From Sarcocystis neurona (Eukaryota; Apicomplexa; Conoidasida; Eucoccidiorida; Sarcocystidae): a DNA stretch of 64,000 nucleotides. Positions 23,144 to 35,767 of the stretch are shown here, piece by piece. The stretch covers positions 1,126,300 to 1,190,299 of the forward strand of contig KL647307.1 of assembly GCA_000727475.1 (NCBI GenBank), given 5' to 3'. A program made the translations under genes and the position numbers. The notes beneath the pieces were generated by a model. That model was not told the origin of the DNA. It did not search any database and worked only from the letters and a program-made list of their open reading frames with translations. Within the stretch, counting starts at the first letter, position 1; each line of letters begins with the position of its first letter.

Positions 23144-26100
23144 CGTACCAGAGAAACTGCAGCTTGTGCGAGTCACAGCGCACTGCCGTTGAAAGAGGGG
23201 GATTTCGTCTACTACATGCGAGGAGCGGACGCGTTGAAGCAGACGCAAGACGAGCTGCGCCCTCCTCTCGAGGCGCAACTCCGGCGACAGCAGCAACAGC
23301 AGCAGCAGGCGCACCAGCAGCGGAAGAGGGGCCGCACGAAGCGGCAACGACAGCAGCAAGGTCCTGAGGAGCAAGGGCGGCAGCACGAACAGCATCAAGT
23401 GGTGTCGGAGGTGCAGAGGTCGCCGCAGCAGCAGTCCGCAGGAAAGGAAGACCAGCGTGGGGCTAGGCAGCAGCAGGGCGGAAGAGCAACGCAACAGCAA
23501 GAGAGAGAAGCGGAGAAATCGCGGAGGAACGAGCAGCAGCAGGACGAGGAGGTGCCGCAGCTTCCAGGAGAGGTGCAGCTGCTGCGCCAGCGGTGAGGCA
23601 ATGTCTGCAAGGTGACCTGGACACAGGACTGTCTATCACTCCCTAGTCTCCCCACGTTAAATAGCTGCGCGCGGTTTCTCGAGCTGTAGCTGCGTACAGC
23701 GCGAGCGGTGGCTGCTACATTATGTGCTGCTGCCGCCCGGTGCTGCTGTGATAGCTATATGGCGCCTGCTCGTGTTCCTTTGTGAAAATGTTGCTGCGCA
23801 TCTCCGGCGAGACAGGGGGCGTTGTAGCATCCTTCCTCCTACGCAACGGTGTCGCGCTGCTGTCTGTGAGGATGCCCCGCTGCTGCCGCCCACGCTGCTG
23901 CTGCTGTTGCGCAGGCTGCTGTTCAAGGACACCGACTTCCTGGTGATCAATAAACCGTACGGACTGCGTACGCGTGGCCCGCGTCATAACAGGCTCCAAA
24001 TAGCTGCTGAAGAGGTGAATTTCCTCCTCGCAGATTAGCTGCTGCTGATCCTGCTGGGAGTACTTCGCTGCTGCCTTCCCTGCCACTGCTGCTGCGACTG
24101 AAGCAGGTGCCGCGCTGCTGTACATTCACTCTTGCCGTTGGTTCCAACCCTACTGCCACTACTACTACTACTACTAGTGCTACTACTACTACTACTACAC
24201 TGCTGTTTCTGCCGGTACTGCTGTTGCAGGTGGTGGCTGCTGCTGCTACGCATTTGCTGCCGCTGCTGCTACTGTAGCCATCGCTGCTGCTGCGCACTCC
24301 TCGTTGAGCTTGCTGCAGACGTCGCCGCTATTCCTCCTCCGGTGCTGCCTTTCCTGCTGCTGTTGAAACGGGTGGCTGCTGCTATACATCCGCTGCTGCC
24401 CTGCCTCGTGGCACTCCTGCTACCAGGGTGGTTCCTTCCGCTTGCCAGTGCTCTGCTGCTGCTGAAGCTCGTCTCTACTGATAGCAATCCCACGCTGCGC
24501 TTGCTGCTGTTGATCTGATGCACGCGATTTTGCGGGTTGTATATATTTAATATAACGAAGTTCTCCAAGTGTCTGATGGACTGTGACAGGGGTGAGGACA
24601 GCGGCAGGAGCGGCGCCAACAGCATAACAAAGAATTCTCTTGTACGTAGGGATGTATACACACGTGTCTACAGAGACCCTGTGGACTGCGTTGCTGCTGC
24701 AGCGGAGTGCGACGTGTGTCTACTCGCTACGCGGCCAGCTGCAATTCTCCATGCGAGAGGTAAGCAGCTGCGAAGATATTTTCAGACTAACGTATGAAGC
24801 AGCATCTACGTGTCTCTCTATTCGTAAACACATACACAGCTACTCGAAGCGATACAGCTCCAAGGCAGTTTGACCGGTCGTGTCTCTTTCGTCATTTATC
24901 CGAGTTATACATCTATGTATGTATCTGTGTCCTCGTAGGTATGGATGCGGTGTTGGGTCCCACCCTGTATTATACACTGATATATGTGCATATATATATA
25001 TACGTATATGTAGGAAAACGTTGCGCCTTTGACTGTGTAACAGCACACGCGTGTAGAGATTGATGCCGCGTGGTCGCACGGCTTTGCAGTAGCCATGCTG
25101 AGCAGCTGTATGTAGTTATATTTATATGTATATATGTATATGCATATATATAGACGTAGATATGGTAGACACATACCGACACACGTAGACGCACATATGC
25201 GTATATAGGTAAGAACTGCCGCTTGAAACAGGACCGATATGCCGGCTGGCCTATGCATTCACTACTGACCGGCCAACGGCGTAAATCTACACACACTGAC
25301 TTCTGCGCCTCCACGGGGCAGTGCCATATCTTCGACTAGAAAACATCCTGTAGTCATATCTTTTTTTGCATGCTCCGACTGTATCATACACGCGTGTATC
25401 TATATCTATTACATCTACATCTATATCTGTCTGCCGGTCAATCTTCATCTATCTATCTATCTCCGCGTCACTCTATATACACATATATATCTGTTCCTGT
25501 ACAAGTGTATGTGTCTACGCATCTTACTATCGAGTGTAAGCGTACGTGTGGCGTATGCGCCGGTTCCAGGGTTGTGATACGAGTTTGCAGGTGGGTCCGT
25601 ATAGGCAGGTGTCCACACGTGCAAGGCGTATGTGTGTAGCTAATAACAACAGTATGATCGGGAATGCAAGAAACTTTGCTTTCCCTATATCACTCCCGAG
25701 TTCCCCCACGCGTCTACGTTTTGATGCGCGTCTCCTCTCAAGAGGTACGGCCTGGTACGACCACGCCCCTCTCACACACGAACACAGAGACATACACACA
25801 CAAACGTATTTCACGTTGGCGTCACACGCAGTCCACCGGAAATGTTTGCCTCCGGTCTTTTATTTTAATGGCGGTAGCTTCCCTGACTCGTCGTACGTCT
25901 GACACTCGTATGCGGGACCCTGTCTATCTACTTACATATATATGCTGCCGTCCAAGCGTCTTCGTGGGTTCGATTCCCCCTCTCTGTCTCTGTCTATACG
26001 CGTAGATGCAGCTTTTCCGTTTCGTCCATATCGTGAAGAGTGTGTGCCTCCGTTAATATCTAGGCGTCACAGCTGCACAGAGCCTCTCTGTTAAGTTGTC

Positions 26101-28160
26101 GACACGTGGGTGGATGCTTACCAACGCGCGCGGTTTTGATCCTGCAGCCGGTGGCGCGGCCTCTCTGCTGTCTTCCGGTCGTCTACATATAAGCCACTTG
26201 GTGGCTCGGCCACCCAGCAGGCGCGGCCCATCGCGAGGGGTCTCCACACGTCGTCCTCTCATGCAGTCATAAATGAAGCAATTCACACACGGCAGCGTGG
26301 ACTGGGTCTCTGCAGATGCCTGTGCTTGCCCTTCTGGTTTGTCTCGCTCCGCTTTGCGGGGGGACACCCACGACTTGCCCGTGTTTTCCTCGTCCCGCCT
26401 GTGTGTGTGTCTGTCTCACCGCGTATAAGGTTGTCACGCTACCTGTAGCTTCTGCTGAGTCTCGTCTGTCGCCCCGCAGCCGTCTACGCGTTTTGGCGAG
26501 TTTTCGCTGATGCGTCTCTTCTCTCTGTCTCTGCTGGATGGGGTGGTGGCGGTCGCTGGCCGCGCGCCTCCGCACCGCTCTCAGCCACGTCGTTGTAGTA
26601 GGCTGCAGCAGCCACGCGCCGCCTCCTGCGGCGGCCTTTCTGCGTATTTCCTGCTGCCCGCGCGCGCGTAGCTCTTTGGTACTTTGTGGACAGGCAGACG
26701 CTGCGCAGCGCGTGCTGCTCTCCTGGCAGCAGCCAGCAGCAGGAAGCGCGGCAGCTCCTCCTCCTCGCAGCAGCAGACAGAGCCCCACACACGAGTGCAG
26801 CAGCAGAGGCGGCGGCACACACGCAGAGCCGCGTGTCGCGGGCGCAGAGTCAGACGGCGCAGGATCGCCGCAGCAGAGGATGGTGCACACCTCTAGCGGC
26901 TGCCTTTTTGCCTCGCTTAATGCCACACACGAGCTGCTGTCCTTTGCCACGCGCTGAAAAAGCAGCAGCACTAGGTGTCGTTTTGAAACACACGTCCTCA
27001 CAACAAACCGTATTTGGGGTGTAGATACACTGAAAATGCGTGTGTTCTCTTGCGAAGCGCTTCACGGCCGCGACGAGCATGCGCTTGTGCACAGGAAGGT
27101 GTTCGTATTATGCAGAACAACGAAGAAGAAGAGGTCCACACCGGTGTCTCGCCTGTCGTATCACGTACATATATATGTGTGTGTATTTCTTTGTGTGGAA
27201 CTTGTACAGCAGCGATGCTGCTTTCACCTGCTTGATCGTACAGGCTTACGGATCTGCTTCCTGCATACGGAGTGACGCCGCTGCCGCCCACCTGCAACTC
27301 TGTTCAGCTACGCTATACATACATACGTCTATGTATGCACACGGTTTCTTTTCTGCTGCTGCACCTGCGACTCTCTCTCTCTCTATATATGTGTATATAT
27401 CAGTTTGAACACTGTTGCTGCTGTGCTGCTGCACCTGTGGGTCAATTCGTACACAGCAGACGTATGTCGGTGGTTCCTGCTGCTGCTGCTGCACCTGTAA
27501 GGATTTCCACTTTTACAGTGTATCTGTTTATGTGCAAACCTGCGTGGTGGCACATTCCTGCTGCGTTGGCAGAAGCCGAGTCTGGTGCACATGTTGGGGA
27601 AAGAAGTGACAGGCGTTCTGCTGCTGGGACGCACGCGAGCGACTGCAGCTGTCGCGGCGGAGAAAATTAGAAGGTAAACCAGCCGCGGCTGCAGTATGAC
27701 GGCCCACGTTATCCCACGGCCTACTATAGAAGAAAAACCTCTACGTAACCTATGTACTATCACTCTTTTGTGTGTATGTGTGTGTGGGTGGGTGTGTGTG
27801 TGTGACTATCATGTGGGTAAAGCCCGAGCATATACCGCTAGAAATGTGTGAACGTGTGTATACGTATATTCGTGTGTCTGCTGGACGGTTACGAAGACGC
27901 ACATGCGTACATAATCGGAGACGTATATTTGAATATGTCTCCGCGTGTACGTCTATGTTCGTGGAGGACGTGGAGCTGCCCGCGCAGTCTGCAGCGTGAT
28001 CCTCGTTTTGTCAAGTACGTACTTCTCTTCGAGCGGGAAGGACGCATGCGTTAGAGGAGGAGGCGGAGGACGCTGCTGCGCCGACACGCACGAACCATTC
28101 CACTTTGCTTCTTCTGCCGTCTCGCATGAAAGTTACCTGCTTCACATGCACACCAAATAT

Positions 28161-28193
<33 letters not shown>

Positions 28194-31100
28194 ACATTGA
28201 GCAGTGGGTGTGCAACAAATCCTACTATGTGTACCGCCCACATATGCATACCGCTGTACTCGCCAAACGACACGTGGATGTACGCCACGTATCTCGTATT
28301 GACTTTTGTGTGTATATCTAGCCACGCGTCTCTCCCTCGCTTCGGAGTCTCAGATCTTGCACAACTTACACTGCCTCGCGCTTTGCAGACGACGGAGCGA
28401 CAGTTGGCCATGGACGTGTGCATGCGCGACCACGCCTGTGTGGACGCTTAAACTACGTTCCTACTGTGTTGCATGTATGTGTTTGAAGTGCGTTACTTAC
28501 CTGTATGTATGTATTGCACACACGTGTACGCGGATATATCTGGACGACGTATGCGTTCTGGAGAGACATCTTCAGATACGCTCTGGGAGTCCCTCGTTCT
28601 GCCCACCGGCGCTTGAGGCTGCAGGAAGAAGTGCCGGGCAGGTGTGACGCCTCGCTGTTGCAGCAGTGCTGTGACGCACCGTCGTACTATCTGCTTTGAC
28701 GCTGCTGTGTTCTGCCGTTGCGGCGGAATGCTCTTGCGATGCTACTGACGTTGGTCGGTCTCCTCGCGAGTGCCGCCGCTGTTGCTCAGTCCACCTGATG
28801 TTGCTGCCGCTGTTGCGCAGTCCTCTTGTTGCTTATTTTTAATGTTGTTGTTGCTGCTGTGTCGAACGGTGTAGCTGCAGTTGCTCTCGGTGCAGCCGCC
28901 ATCGCTGCAATCTGTACGGCCGCTGACGCTGCTGCTGCTCCTGCGACTGCTGCTTGCACTTCTTGCTCTGGCGGCCCCTCTCGCTTCTGTTGCTCCTGTC
29001 ACCGCCACAGATGCTGCTGTTACTGCCGCTGCTGGTCTGCTATTGCGACGCTTCTCGCTGCGGTGTCTACGGCGGCTGTCTCTGCTGTAGTTGTCCTGCT
29101 GTAGCTGTCCTGCTGTAGCCGTCCTGCTGCAGGTGTCCTACTGTGGCTGTAGCTGCTGTGGCTTTTGAGTCTGCTGCTGCTGTGCTTTCGTTGTGGCCCT
29201 GTGTACAGCGGCACTTTCTGGACGTGCTTTTACTGGGCAATTGTATTGGGACGGCCTTCCTGCGGTCAAAGACAGGGCGTTATACGCATTCCACTCGGAG
29301 AAATACAAGCTGTGCGTTGTCACACAACCCTATCAGCATAACCAAATACAAACGTATCCATTTGTGTGCCTACATTAACACATTTGTATACGCATGTACG
29401 CATTCGCATGCATGTATATGTGTACCTGTATCTACACAAGTGCACTTTTCATGTATTGCTGCACTTGTGTGTGTTGTGTCAATGGATGTGTGTGCCACGT
29501 AGCTTTATAGATGGGTAGAAGTCAACAACAGTTAGTATTGAAGACTACGCTAAAACACGTGGACAGCCTTTCTGTGCGGGTGCCGCCGTCTGGAAGCCGC
29601 AGTGTTCGCTTCAGCATGTTTCTCTTGAGATTCACGGCAGCGGCAGCCACCTGCTGTCTGCATTTCTTCTTCTTCTTCTCCTTAAAAACAGACGGATGAT
29701 TTCTGCGAATCTGCGTCCGTGACGGCGGCCATTCGTTCTCTCACTCGGTATCTCTCTCCGCGGCCCTCCCTGGCGATCTGCATGCCAACTTCTGGTCATG
29801 CATGCATAACTCTATAATATCTCTCTTCGGCTGTCTGCGTCCTTCCTTGCCTGTTTGACCCGGGCATGGCAAAACTGCCCACATGTGTGCTTGTGCGCCC
29901 ACCTTCCCATTAATTAATTATTAAGCAATCGCGCGTGCATGTCTGGGTTTACGTGTGTGTCTGTCTGGTGCGTGGAACGCCTCGTTAATCCTCCTGTCTA
30001 AAAGCCCACTGCCTGCTGTCCTGCCCACCCGTCTCTGCGTACGCAGGCAAGTGCCCCTCTGCTCAGGCGTCGGGATGGCGGCTGCACATCTGTGGAGCGT
30101 TCGTAGATGTGTCTATGTATGAAGTTGCTTGTGGAAGATGACCACAGGATGTGTCCACTGCGATTATAAGTTGCTGTCAGCGCAGGCCTGCCGTTGTTAT
30201 TCGTTGCTTCGCTTCATTTTCCCCTCTGCTGTCTGTCTACATCCATGCATTCTGTATCTACTCAAGCGCATCTATATGTCCGTTGCAGGCTTACATATAT
30301 ATATATATATATATTAGACCCTCTCGCTCTATACAGATATACACATAACCACATCTTTGTCCCTTTTGTTGCCCTTCTTACGCTGTTTTCTGTGTGCGCA
30401 CGTGTACATATATCTATGCGTATGCACTTGCCTGACTTTGGCCTCACATGTGGCGTAGACAGAAGCACATACCCTCGTATGTAGACCTACACGTGAGCCA
30501 GTGCTCGTAGCTCTCTCTTCATACATACACACGTACCTCTCTGTACATATATATATATATATAGGGAGAGAGAGATTTGTATACATGAAAACGTACGTAT
30601 ATACACGTACATGTATGTAAACATTCGCACACACATACTTGTACTTTTTACACATATAATATACCGTTTACACGACGTAAGGTCGTGTCTTCTGTGCAGT
30701 ATAGGGGCGTGTTACGTATCTCGCATGGTCCTCGCAGAGGTTTCTTGTGGCTGCAGCCGCTGCTGCATTGCTTGTTCGACTGCGCGTGTGGCTTCTAGGT
30801 ATTAATCTTGCTTCCGTGCTGCTGATGCTGTAGCTGCTGAGCGCAGCTGGGAAAGCAGCTGGTGCCACAGAGTTTGCTGGTTTGTCCGCGCAGCTGCTGT
30901 GCTCTTGCTGCCGCTGTTGCTCCTGCTGCTGGTGTTGCTCCTGCTGCTGTCGTGTTGCCTAAAGCTGTTGCTGCTGCAAGTACAATCGCTGCTGCTACGG
31001 CCGCTGCTGTAGGAGCTGGTGCTGCATTTGCTGTTGTCGTCACGGCTATTGCTACACTTTCTGCTGCAGCTGCCGCTCTCGTTCTACTGCTGCTACGGCG

Positions 31101-34100
31101 TCTGCTGCTGGTGACGCTGCTATTGCTTTGTCTGCAGCAGGTGGTACTCGTGCGTGACGCTTTTTTCTTCTGTAAAATGCTGCAGCAGCAAGGTGATGCC
31201 CCAAGCGTCATAGTCACGCCACGCGCTGCCCACCGAGGAGGAACTACTGCTGTGTCCCGCTGGCGTCTGCTTAAGACCACTCGCGTGCCCTCAGCAGCAG
31301 GAGCAGCAAGACGCGGACAAGCGACAGGAGCACGAGGAGGAAATGCAGCAGCTTCTGCAGGGAAAGGCTGCAGACCAGTCGCAGAAGAGGAACGAGGAAG
31401 AGAGGAAGAAGAAGCAGCAGCAGCGCCCAGCTACGTGTCCCTTGTGCAATTTGAAGTGACTCAGCAGCTCGTGAAACATCAAATCAGAGCGCACTGTCTG
31501 TACGGTAAGGAAACACCGATCAGCAATAGACGCGTGTGAGATCGTCATCTCCCCCTATATATAATAGAAATATACAAAAAAGATACATATATACATATGT
31601 ATATATACATATATATATATATATGTATGCCTGTGCATACACGTGTGTATAAAGGGTGCAGGTACGGTATATATATCTGAGTTTTTCTGTATGTGAAAGT
31701 GTATGTAGCTGGCTACACAGATGGTAACCCACGTACGCGTCCTTGTACATCTGCATACAGGCGTCCACGCATGCGTGTACATCCACTTTTTGTATACTGG
31801 CGCAGTAAATTAGTACACGCATGGTGGCAAAGTCTGCTGGAGCACAAGGTTCATCTGTGTAATCTGTATGTACATGTAGCTGTCTGTCCGAGTATATGCG
31901 TACATACATACACATACATATACATATATATGTAGGCTTTGTGTGCACCTCCATGTGCCAACGTCGGTCCTACTCTATGTACGAGCTCCTTGATTTGTAT
32001 CCCTGAATCTATGCAGGACTCGGTTGCAGCATCCTGGGTGATAGAATCTACGGCTTTTCCTTTTCCTCCTCATCTTCGTCTGCCGCTGCTGATGCCTCTC
32101 CGCTAGTGCATGCGTACGCCGGCGGCAATAGCGGCAGCGACCACTACGGCAATACCGACAACGCACGCAGCAGCGGCAGAACCTGTGCAGCTACCGGCAG
32201 CAGCAGACGCGAGAGTAGGCTCGCCGACACGCGAAGGCGCCATGAGACCGAGCACTTCAGGAGAAACAGCACCACGAGTGTCCGCAACAACAGTAGTTCT
32301 TCTCGCAGCAGCAGCAGCCCTAGCAGCGGTACAGTGCTCGTAGCCCCCAGCAGCGGTGCCGGCACTGCTGTGAAGAGTTCACTTGGCTGCAGCATCGCCA
32401 GACACCCTGCAAAGAGCGGCGGTGAGCGCTGCGGGAAGGGCGACGAGGAGAGCACCAACAGCAGCAGCAGGCAGTGGAGCAGAAGTGACGGAGAAGATGC
32501 GGACGAGGAAGCAAGACGACGTCGCGAACGAGCAGCTCTGCGCATGCTGCTAGGCCCGAGCATTCCTGGGATGCTGCATCTGCATGCACGAGCTGTGCGC
32601 TTCACTACGTTTGCAGGCATGTTTGCGTTTCTCTTGGTCCCTTCGTCTCTCTGTATCTCCACGTACAGCGGACGACTGCGTGAGCGTGACGCTCTGCGCT
32701 ACTTGTCCAAGGCTGCTGAAGTAGTTAATAGCAGTTACGCCAGCCCCGTGATGATGCAGGCTTTGCGAGGCTGTGGTCGGTGCTCTGTACAAGGACTACC
32801 AAACCCTCTGCGTCTTCATTTCCTCTTCGTGTTATAATACTGCTGTGCACCGCTGCAGCAGCAGCGCTATCTCCCGTCTATGCTCCTACGTCACCAAGTA
32901 GCCATAGTGCCTGACTGTCCACCAGCACATACGTACTTGTGCATCTACGTACAAAAACGTGTGTATGTACACATATATTTCTGTTCCCCCAGAATGTAGC
33001 TGCCTCGTGCACACCTATCTACGCACGGACACTACCGTGACAACACCAACTATCAGCTACGGCTGCTGATGGTACTGCCAGCGACGCCACACCTTGTAGC
33101 GTATGCAGCTGTTGCTGCTGTTGCTGCTCCAGGACGCGTAGTGGACGTCGTGGCTCCCCTACCTCCCCACATGCGCGTGACAGCGGAGCGTTTCGGCTGG
33201 TGGCCCTCTATCGAGCGACAGGAGCATCAACAACAGCACCTGAAGCAACAGGAGGAAGAAGACGTGACAGAGCAGCAGCTGCTCCTCCAGCAGATACCAG
33301 GAGCTGAGGATTCGCGGCGGTCGTGTTTGCAGGATGCGCCGCTCGCAGACGCTGCGGATGAAGACAGCTCTCTTCCCGAGACTGCAGAAGCCATCCTACA
33401 TGATGTATCAGTGCAGAAAGGTGAGCGATGCAGCGGACTAGCAGCAGCACAATGCAGGACCGGCACCGTTTGGTGCGAACGGTCCCCTTCAGCAACAACG
33501 CTGACATGAAGCGAGAATTGCAGAAGAACAGGAAAATTCCAGCCTCTTTCACAGCCGCTGTGCGTACCAGCGCATCTCGCGGCGCAGGGCTTCCGACAGC
33601 AGCGAACTTGCAGCAGCGGCAACCCTGCTGCAGCAGCAAGACTGTAGCAGCCCTGCAGCAACAGCAGCCCTGTTCCTTGACAACAGCACTGTTAGCAGCA
33701 GCAGAGAGCAGTGTTGGCAGCAGCAGAGAACAGTAAGAGTACCATACACTAGTTTGGCGCCGCTGAGCAGCGGAACCACTGCTAAGCAGCCGTAAAGCTG
33801 AGTTTTCCTTATGCAGCGTCGCGCTGCCTTCAAAGGGCATCAGCTAATAATATTCGAGCGCATTCCTTTGCTGGCTACGTAAATGCAGATCCACAGAGGT
33901 GGTGGAGAAGGTCGCTGCATTAACGAACGTAGAACGTAGGCTGTCTCCGTCCTGACTAGTTGCAGGGGTACTGCTACGAGAGGAGCGCAAAATGTGGTGG
34001 TCTTCTGCTAGTATTACTGGGTGTGACGTACGGGCGGGGCACACGAAGAACAGCACTGTAGACTCACTCAACCCATATGTCTGTAGTCCTGCAATATATG

Positions 34101-34485
34101 TATGAACACGTGCCTTCGTGTACCTACATGCCATGCATCCACCTAGGGGTGTGGGTAGCAGATGTAACGTTCTCACAGTAGCGAAGAGCGGACTGCACAT
34201 GTTGATATTGCACGCTGCCATATTGGTGAGGCTTCCCGTTGATGCTGCCGCTTTTGTTGGTGTCGCCGTTGCTGGGGACGGACTGTTGTTGCTCGATTCC
34301 TGTTGCTGTTCCTGTTGTTGCTGATGCTGCTTGCTGCTACCATGCGTGGTGCAGACACATCTGCAGTTGCACCGCACTGGATTGAGCGCTTCTACCGAGA
34401 GCGCGAAGCCGCACGCGAGCGGCGCAGTAAAGAAGCAAGCAGACGGCCTGTTGCTCCTCCGTCAATTCCCGAGGGCTTCGGTTAA
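23144..34485 (+). CDS. RluA-type RNA pseudouridine synthase
   Basis: The family isomerises uridine to pseudouridine in RNA. The exon model is 23144-23592, 23915-23967, 24674-24759, 26877-26938, 29209-29311, 31186-31504, 32017-32616, 33133-33420, 34355-34485, and all nine exons join in phase to TAA (697 codons with stop). Family motifs in order are FKDTDFLVINKPYGL, SSGCLFA, FYWAIVLGRP, AVSRWRLL, KHQIRAHC spliced to SILGDRIYG, LHLHARAVRFTTF and VVAPLPPHM. The N-terminal exon has a Gln/Arg-rich tail after LPLKEGDFVYYMRG, and a Ser/Gly insert follows the HQIR motif. In the usual HRLD position the spliced reading is ERMV, so the catalytic Asp seems lost. The seventh exon ends at a GC donor (32617); an alternative GT donor ends it at 32679. 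The true start codon lies upstream of 23144 and was not found. The cellular target is unknown. Confidence 0.85.
28163..28192. repeat. (GT)15 microsatellite
   Basis: An uninterrupted GT run within the fourth intron of the pseudouridine synthase gene. Confidence 0.95.
30740..31150 (+). repeat. Intronic CTG/GCT block before exon 31186
   Basis: About 400 bp of imperfect CTG/TGC/GCT triplets on the sense strand at the 3' end of a 1.9-kb intron. It ends about 35 nt before the acceptor at 31185. Open Leu/Ala/Val frames in it are not coding. Confidence 0.75.
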
Positions 34486-35315
34486 TTGTGTATGAGATGT
34501 GACATCTGTGTCGACTTCTACAGACATGGATTTTGAAGAACATCTCTGCATTCTGAGAGCCCCACATTTTAACATACATATATATATATATATACATACA
34601 CATTACATGTATGTATGTTTACCGCAGTGTACAACGATACATCTATGCAGTGATATTAAATACTTGTTTGAAAAGACAAGGGTATAAAAAGCCCGTACAG
34701 TCACTTGAGATTTGCTTATCTCACAGAACAAAAGTGAGCTTGTGAGCGTTGACGGAGGCGTACTGTGTGGGTCTTGGAATACCTTCAGACACGACCATCC
34801 CTGTGCAGCGCAGTTTCGCTTGAAGAAGTTTCTGTGCGTGTCGGTCTGCTTACGGACCTGTTCACGTGGACAACAACTGCAGTGGGAAGAGGCTCTGGTT
34901 ACTGGTGCGAGAACGCGAAATACGCCGATAATGGAGCAGCTGGAGGGCTGCTGCATGTGCACTGCGTGATCGGGAGACAGAGCGTAGACGCGAACTATTT
35001 CATCCATCGTATGTATACATAGAGATAAACATATATATATACATGGGGATATATCGACTGTTACTCGGTATCCGAGAGAAATAATAAAAGAGTCTCATGC
35101 ATGTGCCGGCCCACGAGAACCTTTTGGCGTAGCTGCCAAAAACGACTTTCGAGGGACGCATATTTAGCAGGAGCGCGATGCGTGTGTGATGACAGTGAAG
35201 ACGTGATAATTTTGGCGTGTGTGTGTGTGTGGGGGGTGGACACTACGTCAAGAAATCCCCTGAAGTTGTTTAGACGGGCCTGCTGATATCGTGACGGGCG
35301 CGGGGAACGTAGCAG
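34486..35315. other. Intergenic spacer
   Basis: A short TA run near 34580-34600. Overlapping frames at about 34600-35010 are open on both strands with no preference and no motif, so nothing is called. Confidence 0.5.
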
Positions 35316-35767
35316 ATGAACAGACTGGGGGGTGCCGGTGAGGTGTCTGTACACCTTGGCATGTACCTGAGAAAAGGCGCAAGCCGAGAGCGAGCTCCTT
35401 GGATCGCTGCTGCTGCAGCTGGCGCAAGTAGACGTGCCCTGCAGCATCTGCAGGTGCTGACTGTCCTACTGGAAAAACTGGGGAGATACAAATATTCCTA
35501 TATACACACATATATGTATAGATTCATGTCTACAGGCAGAAACACGGAAAGGTACATACATATATACGTCTACCTGATGAGGCTTGAATAAACCGTGTGC
35601 TGGGGGCAACGCGTGTTCTTCTGCCCAAGAGGGCGGACAGAGACCTCAGGATCGCCTGCGAAAATGTGTATGCGTGTTGCCTGCTTCTGGCGTCTACAGT
35701 AGCACAGGATACGCCAGAGGAACGGGAGGTACTTTTAGAAGAAAAGGTAGCCACGATAAATTTGTAG
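35316..35767 (+). CDS. Small helical hypothetical protein (91 aa)
   Basis: A two-exon model: ATG at 35316 to 35453 (46 codons, donor GTGCTG, phase 0) and 35630-35767 (46 codons with TAG, acceptor tctgcccaag, phase 0). The first exon has MNRLGGAGEVSVHLGMYLRK and an Ala-rich stretch. The second is strongly helical, RADRDLRIACENVYACCLLL followed by an acidic segment TPEEREVLLEEK. A donor GTACTT inside exon 2 (35729) is a possible alternative that would continue the gene to further exons. The size and helicity recall small mitochondrial assembly factors, but no family signature can be claimed. It lies between the 3' ends of the pseudouridine synthase and LEO1 genes. Confidence 0.4.

Noticed and set aside
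24537..24797. Frame giving CLLATRPAA as the RluA LLxA motif
   Set aside because: Superficially like the post-HRLD helix, but it is out of phase with the preceding NKPYGL exon; the TLWTALLLQ frame is in phase.
30862..31185. Leu/Ala/Val plus-strand frame before the HQIR exon
   Set aside because: Continuous with the exon frame but repeat-derived; the exon is taken to start at 31186 after tgcag.
34603..35007. 134-codon ATG minus-strand ORF
   Set aside because: All frames on both strands are open here; no motif, repeat bias or splice support.
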